Source of the DNA: Lipingzhangella halophila
GTDB taxonomy: Bacteria; Actinomycetota; Actinomycetes; Streptosporangiales; Streptosporangiaceae
Length of the DNA stretch: 64,000 nucleotides
Assembly: GCF_014203805.1 (NCBI RefSeq)
Contig: NZ_JACHJT010000002.1
Coordinates: 558,001-622,000 of the forward strand
Direction of reading: 5' to 3'
Part shown: piece after piece, positions 16,849 to 24,690 of the stretch
Numbering within the stretch: the first letter of the stretch is position 1
Layout of the letters: every line of letters begins with the position of its first letter
Program-made: the position numbers and the translations under genes
The notes under the pieces: generated by a model
Seen by the model: only the letters and a program-made list of their open reading frames with translations
Told to the model about the DNA's origin: nothing
Database searches by the model: none

Positions 16849-17016
16849 TCAGCGCCGGCTGAACATGTCGGCCAGGTTGATCTCGCCGTCGTAGGCGCGC
16901 CCCGCCAGGAACCCGGCGGCGCCGAACAGCAGGACCAGGGTGAACGCCGCGAAGCCGCCGAAATACCCCGAGAGCCCCAGCACCGCCCCGAAGGCCAACC
17001 CGACGATGGACCACAT
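16849..17016 (-). CDS. 55-residue two-helix membrane protein of the Asp23 operon
   Basis: A short gene with a near-perfect GAGGAGG ribosome site 9 nt before the ATG. The product has two membrane helices separated by YFGG (MWSIVGLAFGAVLGLSGYF, then FAAFTLVLLFGAAGFLAG) and a cytosolic tail RAYDGEINLADMFSRR. The size, topology and position match the DUF2273-like small membrane proteins of Asp23 operons. The coding frame sits exactly between two operon genes on the same strand. Good confidence that it is real; its role is unknown. Confidence 0.8.
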   Translation of the reverse strand: MWSIVGLAFGAVLGLSGYFGGFAAFTLVLLFGAAGFLAGRAYDGEINLADMFSRR

Positions 17017-17091
17017 GGGGCCCACCTCCTCATCCGTGTGCTCGTGCGACCGGGCACCGCGCGGGGCCCGCCGCTCTGCCTGCCCGCCGGA

Positions 17092-17406
17092 TCACCGCAC
17101 CGGAGGTGTCACCGTGCCCGCGGGATCGGGCGCGACGTCCTCGATCGACACGTGCACGCGGCGGCCGGGCACCATGGCCAGCACGGCGTCGTGGACGTCG
17201 GCGGCGATCTCGGGCAGTGGCCGCCCGAGGCGCACCACCACTCCGACCTGGACACTGTCGTCGCGCAGCGCCACCCCCTCGATCCGGCCGCCGGGAACCG
17301 GGGTACACACGGTGCCCAACGAGCCCGACGACAACCCCTCGATGTCTGGCAGCCCGCTGACCGTGTCCGCGATCCGCCGCCCCTCGCTCGCCACGTCGCC
17401 GCGCAC
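17092..17406 (-). CDS. Short Asp23-related protein
   Basis: A 104-residue protein starting at a GTG 4 nt after the preceding stop; a TTG at 17418 is an alternative. It has an Asp23-like pattern in reduced form: IADTVSGLPDIEGL, then strands (GVALRDDSVQVGVVVRLG) and the helix LPEIAADVHDAVLAMV followed by VHVSIEDVAPD. It is likely a divergent or minimal Asp23 domain. It lies between the full-length Asp23 gene and the 55-residue membrane protein gene. Confidence 0.75.
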   Translation of the reverse strand: MRGDVASEGRRIADTVSGLPDIEGLSSGSLGTVCTPVPGGRIEGVALRDDSVQVGVVVRLGRPLPEIAADVHDAVLAMVPGRRVHVSIEDVAPDPAGTVTPPVR

Positions 17407-17410
17407 GCCG

Positions 17411-17905
17411 TCACTCAACGCGGGGCTCGGACTGGCCGCTCCCGCCGCCCTCGTCGTCTCCGGGCAGGTGGATGTCCTCGATGCTAATGTTGATCTCGGT
17501 GACCTCAAGTCCCGTCATGCCCTCGACGGCGGTGACCACGTTGCGCCGGACCGCGGCGGCCAGGTCGGGGATGGACACCCCGTACTCGACGACGAACTGC
17601 AGGTCCACCGCGGCCTGCCGCTCACCCACCTCCACGGTCACGCCGCGGGCGACGGTGCTGGTGGAGGTGGAGCCGGGAATACGGTCTCGTACGGCGCCGA
17701 GGGCGCGGGCGGCTCCGCCGCCCATCTCGTACACTCCCCCCATCTCACGGGTCGCCATCCCCGCGATCTTGGCGACAACGCTGTCGGCGATCGAGGGGCG
17801 ACTGGCCTCGGTGCTCTCGCTCGACGTGGTGGAACGGCCGCTCTTCTCGCCACGGGCCGATGGAACTTTGGTCTCCGACTCACTGGTATGCGCTGCTTCG
17901 GTCAT
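17411..17905 (-). CDS. Asp23/Gls24 family envelope stress protein (operon lead gene)
   Basis: A 164-residue protein with a Ser/Thr/Glu-rich disordered N-terminus (1-38), an Asp23 domain (about 40-145: IADSVVAKIAGMATREMGGVY, AAVDLQFVVEYGVSIPDLAAAV, VTEINISIEDIHL) and an acidic tail. AGGAG precedes the ATG by 7 nt. It leads the six-gene operon and is the best match to the family here. Confidence 0.92.
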   Translation of the reverse strand: MTEAAHTSESETKVPSARGEKSGRSTTSSESTEASRPSIADSVVAKIAGMATREMGGVYEMGGGAARALGAVRDRIPGSTSTSTVARGVTVEVGERQAAVDLQFVVEYGVSIPDLAAAVRRNVVTAVEGMTGLEVTEINISIEDIHLPGDDEGGGSGQSEPRVE

Positions 17906-18227
17906 GACAGTGCTCCTATCTGGGTGCGGGAGGCCCGGCGGTGGTCACGGGCCGGTACGCGACCACCACAGCAACGAGCCAATCCCCAGAACGGAATGTA
18001 ACTGTCCTAAAACCTTATGTAGCTACGGCGCGCCGAACGGTCGATATGTCTGGCGCTTCCGGACCGGACGAGGCCGCGCCTCGCCGATGCCTGAACCGCG
18101 CTGAGGGGAGCCGGATCCGGCGCGGTGCAGCCAAGCCGAGGGCCGCGGAGGAAGCTGCCCGAGCCCCCGCACAGCCGGAGACACCGGCGATAGTGGTGCG
18201 TTCGGCACGAGCCCCGGCGGGGAGGGA
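17906..18227. other. Promoter region of the Asp23 operon
   Basis: No gene seen. It is relatively AT-rich around 17990-18020 (CCTAAAACCTTATGTAGCTA on the plus strand), unlike its surroundings, and probably holds the promoter of the minus-strand Asp23 operon. I could not assign -35/-10 boxes or a sigma class. Confidence 0.4.
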
Positions 18228-18851
18228 TCACTGCGCGGGGGCGGCGTCGACGATGCCGGGGCGCACCTCGCGCACTTGTTGCGCTATCTCGCGCACCGTG
18301 TCGCCGCTCCGTCGCGGGTAGATGATCAACCGTGGCAGCCGCGCCGTTCCGTGCCAGCCCGTTCCGCGGCCGCGGTACATGGCGAAGGTGGGCACCGGCG
18401 AGAGGCGGCCGCCGGCGTCGGTCAGGTAGACGACGAGGAGCCGCCGCAGCGTGTCGTTGATCCACCGTTCCTCGCGGGCGACGCTGGTGACGTCGCTCCA
18501 CGGCACCGCCAGCTCGCGGCCGGGATACCACCACATGCGCTCCTGCACCAGCAGAAGTCCGTGCTCGTCGGCCTCGATGTACTGGGTGGTGAGGTGCCGC
18601 GGTAGGAGGCGGAGCCGCCACGCGGCCGCGACGCACACCAGTACGCCCCAGATCGCGAGCACACCTCGCGCGAACGCGGTCTCGACCGGGTCGCCGTCCG
18701 GTTCCGCGGAGACGGCCGGCACGATAAGGAGCGCCGGCGCACCCAGGACCACCAGCCAGAGCGCGTCCTCCAGCCACGCCTCGACCATCCAGCGCCGCAT
18801 GTCCGCGACGTGTCTCCCCGAGCGGCCGCCCTGTCCACCGGCTGGGGGCAT
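18228..18851 (-). CDS. Membrane protein with one PH-like unit
   Basis: A 207-residue protein: two membrane helices (about 28-85), then a PH-like domain beginning LTTQYIEADEHGLLLVQERMWWYPGRELAVPWSDV. The G-LxLVQ-x-xMWW-GR-xxPW pattern is the same unit that is repeated two or three times in the four large proteins at 55478-63554, so this is a single-unit relative. GGAGGA precedes the ATG. Bacterial PH-like domains of this type are membrane-associated; no function is known. Confidence 0.75.
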   Translation of the reverse strand: MPPAGGQGGRSGRHVADMRRWMVEAWLEDALWLVVLGAPALLIVPAVSAEPDGDPVETAFARGVLAIWGVLVCVAAAWRLRLLPRHLTTQYIEADEHGLLLVQERMWWYPGRELAVPWSDVTSVAREERWINDTLRRLLVVYLTDAGGRLSPVPTFAMYRGRGTGWHGTARLPRLIIYPRRSGDTVREIAQQVREVRPGIVDAAPAQ

Positions 18852-19008
18852 GTGTTCCTCCGTTGCCGTGCGACCCTGTTCGACAGGCCCGGCACCACCC
18901 TTGCGGGCCGCGGTGAACGGACGGCCGGGTGTTCCTTACCGGGGCGGGACGAGGCGGTAACGGTGCCGGCGAGGAGGTACCTCGCGGCACCCCGCTGGCC
19001 CGCCGCTG

Positions 19009-19182
19009 TCACTCCTCTTCGAGATCCTCGCGGTCCGTGCCGGTCTCCTCCATCGCGTCCCGCAGCTCAGCCCTCATCTCCCGCCGGGTGTCCGGGGACT
19101 TCCGCGCCTCGTCGCCGCGCTCCTTCGGCAGGACGTCGTCGGTGTCCGTCGTCTTCTCGATGGACTCCTCCGGCTGGGTCAC
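19009..19182 (-). CDS. 57-residue acidic hypothetical protein
   Basis: A short gene with a strong GGAGAGGAGG ribosome site 6 nt before a GTG start. The product is highly charged and lacks hydrophobic segments, with a disordered N-terminal half and a helical C-terminal half (TRREMRAELRDAMEETGTDREDLEEE). No family recognised. The optimal ribosome site and codon pattern argue that it is expressed, possibly as a stress-related disordered protein. Confidence 0.65.
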   Translation of the reverse strand: MTQPEESIEKTTDTDDVLPKERGDEARKSPDTRREMRAELRDAMEETGTDREDLEEE

Positions 19183-19333
19183 GGCGAGCCTCCTCTCCGT
19201 GGACGTCAGTGGTCAGCCAGCCACCCGGCACGGCATCCGCGTTCACACCCGCGCCACCTGCCACGGGCGGCGGCCGGAACCGTTGGAGCCCTCTGGCCCG
19301 GCCCGGAACGGCGGCCCGCGCCGGGCGGAGGGG

Positions 19334-20146
19334 TCACCCCATGTCCCAGAGCAGCCGGTAGTAGGCGATGCGCTCCGCGTCCGGGGCGATGCCGTACGCC
19401 TCGTACAGAATGCCGTCGTGGCCCGTGCCGTAGTTCAAGTCGAGGCTCCACGCCGCGACCGCGAGGTCGGCCCACCGGTCAGCCACACCGAGCGAGCCGA
19501 GGTCGACATGCGCGGCGAACGTGCCGTCGTCGTGCAGCAGCGTGTTGGGGGCGCACGCGTCGCCGTGGCAGACAACGAGGCGGTCGGTCGCTGGCGGCTC
19601 GGCTATGCGCGCGCGAGCTTCGGCCGGATCGAGGTGCCGGTGCTCGGGAAACCGCGTCGACGCCGCCTCGCCGGCGGCGAGGCGTTCGTCGACGCGGGCG
19701 ATCCGGCGGGCAGCGCTCCAGTCGAACGGGCACTGCGCTACGGGGAGGGTGTCGTGCAGCAGGCGCAGCCCCCGTCCGATCGACGCCGCCGCGGTCACCG
19801 GGTCGGCGAGCCACCGGGGCTCCACCGCCGTGCGCCCCGGGACCGCTGACGTAACCAGCCATGCGCCGCTGGCGTCCGCGCCGTGCCCGATGACCGACGG
19901 GACGGCCACCCAGCGCCGCGCCCACGTCAGGCGCTCCGCCTCCCCGGGGAAGTCGATCTCCGGGGTGCCCGCGGCGACCCATTTGACGTACCTCGTCTCG
20001 CCGTGCGGGGCATCGAGGCGAAACGTCAGGCCGCCGAGCTCGTTGTGCCACACCGGCGTTATGGCGTCGCCTCCGGCGAGCGCCGTGACGACATCGGGAA
20101 CGGCCACTGGCCCGGTTGGGATCTCGGAAGCGGCGGGACGGCTCAC
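19334..20146 (-). CDS. APH(3')-like aminoglycoside phosphotransferase family protein
   Basis: A 270-residue protein kinase-like phosphotransferase. The GTG at 20146 (MSRPAASEIPTG) has AGGA nearby; the upstream open frame is non-coding. Catalytic-loop HGDACAPN and the metal motif HVDLGSLGVADRWADLAVA closely follow those of APH(3') enzymes, and the C-terminal ERIAYYRLLWDMG also matches. The Lys of the ATP site is probably in RYVKWV. It could phosphorylate an aminoglycoside 3'-OH or another small alcohol. It is a lone gene, so resistance is a possibility rather than a conclusion. Confidence 0.8.
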   Translation of the reverse strand: MSRPAASEIPTGPVAVPDVVTALAGGDAITPVWHNELGGLTFRLDAPHGETRYVKWVAAGTPEIDFPGEAERLTWARRWVAVPSVIGHGADASGAWLVTSAVPGRTAVEPRWLADPVTAAASIGRGLRLLHDTLPVAQCPFDWSAARRIARVDERLAAGEAASTRFPEHRHLDPAEARARIAEPPATDRLVVCHGDACAPNTLLHDDGTFAAHVDLGSLGVADRWADLAVAAWSLDLNYGTGHDGILYEAYGIAPDAERIAYYRLLWDMG

Positions 20147-20385
20147 GAAATGTGATCCTGCCAGAACGGCGGAGCCGCAGCGAAGGCGTTTCCGCCCGGC
20201 CCAACGGCGACCGCCGGCCCCGCTGGCGCGAAAGGCGGCGACGGCCGCCCGGTCCGGAACGCGTGATCCGCGACGCGTACCCGCCGACTGCCCACCCACC
20301 ACGGCCCCGGCAGCGCAGCCACCGCCTTCGGCTCCGCGGCGCCACTGTGCCGCGATGCGGGCCCGCGGGGCGGCCCGACCCGGTA

Positions 20386-21336
20386 TCAGGTCCCGCGCGA
20401 GGCCGCCGGGCCGCTCTCGGGTGCGGCCGGATGCCGCGCGGCGGGGCGCTCGCGGGCCTCGCTCAGCCAGCTCATGGGCTCGACACCGCGCACAACCGGG
20501 TTGCTGAGGGTGCCCACCTCGGTAATCTCGATCTCCACGGTGTCCCCGGCCATGAGGGTGAAATCCATACCGGGCACGATTCCGGTGCCGGTGGCCAGCA
20601 CCGCCCCCTCCGGGAACGGCTGGCCGCGGAACAGGTAGTCGACCAGCTCCGCGGGGCCGCGGCGGAGAGCCGCCAGCGGGACCTCCCCGTCGAACGGGCG
20701 CATGCCGCGACGCCGCACGCTCATGCGGACCCACTGGTCGTCGAGGGCTCCGACCTGCCACGCCGGAGTGATCTCGGTGGCCAGGGCACAGCTACCGGCA
20801 TAGACCTTCGCCTGCGGCAGGTACAGGGCGTTCTCGCCCTCAATAGAGCGGGAGCTCACGTCGTTGCACACCGCGTAGCCCACGATCTCCCCGTAGGCGT
20901 TGCTCACGACCGCCAGCTCGGGTTCGGGCACGTCCAGCTCGGAGTCGGCGCGAATCGCGATCGGTTCGCCGTGCGTGACGACCCGCCAGGACACCGCCTT
21001 GAAGAACAGCTCGGGGCGCGTGGCGGTGTAGACGTGGTCGTACAGGTCGCCGCTGTCGCTCTCCTCGCCGCGGGCCTCGCGGGAACGCTCGTAGGTCACG
21101 CCGCTGGCCCAGACCTCGGTGTGCCCGTCCACCGGCGGGAGAAGGGTGACGTCGGGGCGCCGGTGCGTGGCCGCCTTTGGGGCCTGCTCGACGCGTTCGC
21201 GGAGCTGCCGCAGCGGGAGCCGCAGCAGGTCGGCGACGCGGTGCACCCCGTCCAGCTCCCGGATTCCGTCGTCCGCGTCGCGGAGACCGACCCGAACGGT
21301 TCCCGCGGCGTCAGCGAATCGCACAATCCCAGGCAC
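20386..21336 (-). CDS. FAH-family 2-keto-3-deoxy-pentonate dehydratase (probable)
   Basis: A 316-residue fumarylacetoacetate hydrolase-fold protein. It shows the metal-site DVPEPELAVV, the GYAVCNDVSSRSIEGEN strand-loop, LYLPQAKVYAGSCALATEI and GTGIVPGMDFTL. LYLPQAK following a S-R-IEGEN segment is characteristic of keto-deoxy-arabonate dehydratases rather than of true FAH. It would turn 2-keto-3-deoxy-arabonate or -xylonate into alpha-ketoglutarate semialdehyde. The pentonate dehydratase gene and semialdehyde dehydrogenase gene nearby complete that path. Predicted IclR operators lie 78-225 bp upstream. Confidence 0.78.
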   Translation of the reverse strand: MPGIVRFADAAGTVRVGLRDADDGIRELDGVHRVADLLRLPLRQLRERVEQAPKAATHRRPDVTLLPPVDGHTEVWASGVTYERSREARGEESDSGDLYDHVYTATRPELFFKAVSWRVVTHGEPIAIRADSELDVPEPELAVVSNAYGEIVGYAVCNDVSSRSIEGENALYLPQAKVYAGSCALATEITPAWQVGALDDQWVRMSVRRRGMRPFDGEVPLAALRRGPAELVDYLFRGQPFPEGAVLATGTGIVPGMDFTLMAGDTVEIEITEVGTLSNPVVRGVEPMSWLSEARERPAARHPAAPESGPAASRGT

Positions 21337-21413
21337 AGCGGTCCTCTCTCTCGGTGGGCGTCGCGCGGCGTCGAGCCGCGAGTGGCGGCGCGGTGCTTCC
21401 GCACGCCACCAGT

Positions 21414-21429
21414 GTCCAACATGCTGTAC
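21414..21429. promoter_or_regulatory. Degenerate IclR operator near the FAH gene
   Basis: GTCCAACATGCTGTAC matches 13 of 16 positions of the perfect site at 21545. It lies 78 bp upstream of the FAH-family start. Confidence 0.4.
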
Positions 21430-21544
21430 TCAAGACATGATGCTGAACGTAACACGGACGGCGCTTGGCGCATACCGAGTCCCGGCGATCTCTTGACCTG
21501 GATCACCTTCGCGCTCTAGCGTCCTTTTCGAGATATTGTCTTCG

Positions 21545-21560
21545 GTTCAACATACTGAAC
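21545..21560. promoter_or_regulatory. Predicted IclR operator (FAH gene)
   Basis: A perfect GTTCA-N6-TGAAC palindrome (GTTCAACATACTGAAC), nearly the same as the site at 22702 beside the IclR start. It probably lets that IclR protein control the FAH-family gene. Confidence 0.6.
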
Positions 21561-21647
21561 AAGTCGGGTTCGCAGTTCCCTCATGCGAGCTCCGGACCCC
21601 GGGCGGTGGCCACAACCCTCATGACCAGAGCACTGACACTGACGTTC

Positions 21648-21672
21648 CACCGCGCGCCGGCGGCGCGCGGTG
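21648..21672. terminator. GC hairpin in the FAH-IclR intergenic region
   Basis: A perfect 11-bp stem (CACCGCGCGCC / GGCGCGCGGTG) with a 3-nt loop, between the end of the IclR gene and the FAH promoter. Confidence 0.45.
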
Positions 21673-21816
21673 CCGGTACGGCGCCCGCTGTCCTGGCGCC
21701 GTTGGGGAGCGCCGCACCGCTCGTCCTCGCCCGCCCCGTCCGGCGGGCGCCGGCGTTGGGCTCCGTGTGACGGCCCCGACGCCCGAAGGGCGGCGCCATC
21801 GCCTGCCCCACGCGGG

Positions 21817-21837
21817 CGCGGCCGCAGCGGCCGCGCG
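21817..21837 (-). terminator. Terminator after the IclR gene
   Basis: A perfect 10-bp stem (GCGCGGCCGC / GCGGCCGCGC), 47 nt past the IclR stop. Confidence 0.5.
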
Positions 21838-21883
21838 AACACCGCGCCCCGCCGCCTGCTTCCGTGCCGCTGGCCCGCCCGCC

Positions 21884-22672
21884 TCAGCGCGCGTGCGCGG
21901 AGACGCCCATCCGGGTGCCGATATCGCGGGTGAGCTGGCGCAGCTCCGCCACACGCGAGTCGAGCCGCCGCGCCGAGGAACGCGTGTCCAGGCCGGTGAA
22001 ACTCACCGCGGCCGGTTGGCCGGTGCCGAACGTCCCGGGAACGGTCATCGCGAGACACAGCAAACCCTCGACGGTCTCGCTGTCGTCCACCGCGTACCCG
22101 CGCTCGCGGGTCGTCGCAAGGTCGGCCCGCAGCGCCGCCGGTTCCGTGATCGACTGAGGGGTCATCCGGGGCAGCGGGGCTTGCTCCGCCAGCCGGGCAC
22201 CCACGTCCTCGTCCGCGAGCTCCGCGAGGATCGCCTTGCCGGTCGCCGTGGTGGTCGCGGGAAGCGGCCGCCCGATCTGGGAGGCGAGGATGACCGGGGT
22301 CCGGCCGTCGCGGCGGGCCAGGTAGACGACCTCCAGGCGCGCCTCGTTGAGCACCGCGAGCTGCACTGTCTCGTCCAGAGCGGCTTCGCGGGCACGGCAC
22401 GCCTCCTGGAACTCGTGCACGATGTCGACTCCGGCCAGATAGGCGTCCGCGTAGCCGACCAGCCGCTGGCCGAGTCGGAAGCCCTCGGATCTGCGCTGCA
22501 ACAGCCCGCCGTCCACAAGCGCGGCGCAGATGTTGGACACCGACGACTTCGCGAGGCCGAGCCGGCGCGCGAGCTCACTGAGCCCCACGGTCTGGCCGCG
22601 TTCCTCGGCCAGCACATCCAGGATCGCGGCCGCCCGCGTCACCGCCGGCGCCAGCGAACGTTCCTGACTCAC
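21884..22672 (-). CDS. IclR-family regulator of the pentonate branch
   Basis: A 262-residue IclR protein starting at GTG 22672, 6 nt after GGGGGGAG. Winged helix at about 8-75 (VGLSELARRLGLAKSSVSNICAAL), effector domain at 85-255 (DETVQLAVLNEARLEVVYLARRDG, GRPLPATTTATGKAILAEL, TRERGYAVDDSETVEGLLCLAM). It faces the arabonate-type dehydratase gene across a 16-bp palindrome, and a second copy of that palindrome precedes the FAH-family gene downstream. So it very probably regulates both pentonate genes and itself. Confidence 0.92.
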   Translation of the reverse strand: MSQERSLAPAVTRAAAILDVLAEERGQTVGLSELARRLGLAKSSVSNICAALVDGGLLQRRSEGFRLGQRLVGYADAYLAGVDIVHEFQEACRAREAALDETVQLAVLNEARLEVVYLARRDGRTPVILASQIGRPLPATTTATGKAILAELADEDVGARLAEQAPLPRMTPQSITEPAALRADLATTRERGYAVDDSETVEGLLCLAMTVPGTFGTGQPAAVSFTGLDTRSSARRLDSRVAELRQLTRDIGTRMGVSAHAR

Positions 22673-22701
22673 TCGTATCTCCCCCCGCACTGGCACGACG
22701 C

Positions 22702-22717
22702 GTTCAGCATAGTGAAC
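22702..22717. promoter_or_regulatory. Predicted IclR operator (dehydratase/IclR promoter)
   Basis: A perfect GTTCA-N6-TGAAC palindrome (GTTCAGCATAGTGAAC), 30 bp upstream of the IclR start and 139 bp upstream of the divergent dehydratase start. Confidence 0.65.
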
Positions 22718-22855
22718 AACTCGGGCCCCCGCATGGTCCGGCCGGCGGACGAGCCCCGGTCGAGACCACGCGTGTGCCATCCCGCCGCGGCCGGGCTCCG
22801 GGCTCGTGCGGCGCCTCACCCGTAGGACACGAACGAAGAGGAAGGGGCAACACCC

Positions 22856-24598
22856 ATGGCCACCACCGAATCCGGCCCGAACGGGCGCCGCAGCAGCCAC
22901 TGGTTCGGCGCGAGCGGCCGATCCGGGATGCTGTACCGCTCGTGGATGCGCAACCAGGGCTTCAGCGACGAGGTGTTCGACGGGCGGCCCGTCGTCGGCA
23001 TCGCCGTGTCCGGCTCTGAGCTGGCTCCTTGCAACGCGCACCTCTCCCGGATGGCGGAGTCGGTGAAACGCGGGGTGTGGCAGGCCGGCGGATTCCCACT
23101 GGAGTTCCCCGTGATGGCGCTCGGCGAGACCGTGCTGCGCCCAACGGCGATGTTCTACCGCAACCTGCTGGCCATGGAGGCCGAGGAGCTGATGCGCGCC
23201 AACCCGCTCGACGGGGTGGTGCTGCTCTCCGGGTGCGACAAGACCACACCCGGGCTGCTCATGGCCGCCGCCAGTGTCGACCTCCCCGCGATGATGCTCA
23301 CCGGCGGCCCGATGCTGAACGGCAAGTTCCGCGGCCAGGACATCGGGTCGGGCACGCACGTGTGGAAGTTCGAGGAGGAGGTCCGGGCCGGCCGCATGAG
23401 CGAGGCCGACTGCGCCTTCGCCGAGTCCTGCATGTCGCGTTCCAACGGGCACTGCATGACCATGGGAACCGCCTCCACGATGGCCTGCATGGCCGAGGCC
23501 CTGGGCATGCAGCCGCCCTACGGTGCGACGTGGCCGGCCGTGGACGCGCGCCGCTACGCCGCCGCGCAACGCGCGGGACAGCGGGCCGTCACCCTGATCG
23601 AGGAGGACATCCGGCCCTCATCGATCATGACGCGCGAGGCGTTCGAGAACGCCATCCGGGTCAACGCCGCGATTGGCGGCTCCACCAACGCGGTGATCCA
23701 CCTGCTGGCGATCGCCGGGCGGCTCGGCGTGCCGCTCTCCCTGGACGACTTCGACACCCTGGTCCGGGACATCCCCACCCTGCTGGACCTGATGCCCAGC
23801 GGCCGCTTCCTGATGGAGGACTTCTGCTACGCCGGCGGGCTCCCCGCGGTGCTGGCCGAGCTCGGTGCGGCGCTGCACACCAGCGCCCCCACCGTCACGG
23901 GCGAGCCCCTCGGCGCGGTGGTCGAGTCGGGCAGCGCCGAGTGCCACAACCGCGAGGTCATCCGGCCCCTCGACAACCCGTTCCAGCCCGCCGGCACCGG
24001 CACCGCGGTACTGCGCGGGAACCTCGCGCCCAACGGCGCGGTGGTGAAGCAGTCGGCCGCCAGTCCGCACCTGATGCGGCACCGGGGCAGGGCGCGCGTT
24101 TTCGACTCGCCCGAGGAGTACTACGCGGTCGCCGACGACCCGGAGCTGGACGTGGACGCGGACACGGTGCTGGTACTGCGCAACTGCGGACCGGTCGGCT
24201 ACCCGGGCATGCCCGAGGTCAGCAACGTGGCCCTGCCGACCAGGCTGCTCGATGAGGGTGTGACCGACATGGTGCGCGTCTGCGACGGGAGGATGTCGGG
24301 CACGGCGTACGGCACCGTGGTCCTGCACACCGCACCCGAGGCGGCGGTCGGCGGCCCCCTCGCGCTGGTCCGCGACGGCGACGAGATCACCCTGGACGTG
24401 GCCGCGCGCACCCTGACCCTGGAGGTGGCCGACCAGGAGCTGGACCGGCGCCGGTCCGCGTGGACCCCGCCCGCGCCGCACTCGGATCGCGGTTGGAGCA
24501 AGCTCTACGGCGACCACGCCCTCCAGGCGGACCAGGGTGCGGACCTGGACTTCCTGGTCGGAGCGAGCGGGCACGCGGTCCCCCGGGAGTCGCACTGA
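22856..24598 (+). CDS. IlvD/Edd-family sugar acid dehydratase (L-arabonate/D-xylonate type)
   Basis: A 580-residue iron-sulfur dehydratase that removes water from a pentonate to give 2-keto-3-deoxy-pentonate. Cys59 (SELAPC), Cys127 (SGCDKTTPG) and Cys200 (SRSNGHC) are at the spacing expected of the [2Fe-2S] ligands of arabonate/xylonate dehydratases. The catalytic Ser is likely Ser481 in CDGRMSGTAYG. Length also fits pentonate enzymes rather than IlvD or Edd (about 560-610). GGAAGGGG precedes the ATG. It is divergent from its IclR regulator and followed by a 46-bp perfect palindrome terminator. Arabonate versus xylonate cannot be told apart by eye. Confidence 0.88.
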   Translation: MATTESGPNGRRSSHWFGASGRSGMLYRSWMRNQGFSDEVFDGRPVVGIAVSGSELAPCNAHLSRMAESVKRGVWQAGGFPLEFPVMALGETVLRPTAMFYRNLLAMEAEELMRANPLDGVVLLSGCDKTTPGLLMAAASVDLPAMMLTGGPMLNGKFRGQDIGSGTHVWKFEEEVRAGRMSEADCAFAESCMSRSNGHCMTMGTASTMACMAEALGMQPPYGATWPAVDARRYAAAQRAGQRAVTLIEEDIRPSSIMTREAFENAIRVNAAIGGSTNAVIHLLAIAGRLGVPLSLDDFDTLVRDIPTLLDLMPSGRFLMEDFCYAGGLPAVLAELGAALHTSAPTVTGEPLGAVVESGSAECHNREVIRPLDNPFQPAGTGTAVLRGNLAPNGAVVKQSAASPHLMRHRGRARVFDSPEEYYAVADDPELDVDADTVLVLRNCGPVGYPGMPEVSNVALPTRLLDEGVTDMVRVCDGRMSGTAYGTVVLHTAPEAAVGGPLALVRDGDEITLDVAARTLTLEVADQELDRRRSAWTPPAPHSDRGWSKLYGDHALQADQGADLDFLVGASGHAVPRESH

Positions 24599-24609
24599 GC
24601 AATGAAAAC

Positions 24610-24655
24610 GCCCGAGCGGTCCGGGCGCCCCGCGGGGCGCCCGGACCGCTCGGGC
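24610..24655. terminator. 46-bp perfect palindrome, bidirectional terminator
   Basis: A continuous perfect palindrome with 23-nt arms, beginning GCCCGAGCGGTCCGGGCGCC and having no unpaired centre. It lies between two convergent genes: 11 nt past the dehydratase stop and 36 nt past the end of the semialdehyde dehydrogenase gene. Confidence 0.9.
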
Positions 24656-24690
24656 CGGACCACTCGGGCCGGGCCGTGCCCGTCAGCGAG

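Larger units (their letters stand above)
21337..21883. other. Long intergenic region between FAH and IclR genes
   Basis: 547 bp without a convincing gene. It holds two predicted operators (21414-21429, 21545-21560) and two perfect GC hairpins. A small frame at 21621-21770 on the plus strand is rejected for lack of ribosome site and protein-like content. Confidence 0.5.

Noticed and set aside
21621-21770. Small plus-strand frame in the FAH-IclR gap
   Set aside because: No ribosome site, Ala/Arg/Pro-rich composition and a strong hairpin inside it.
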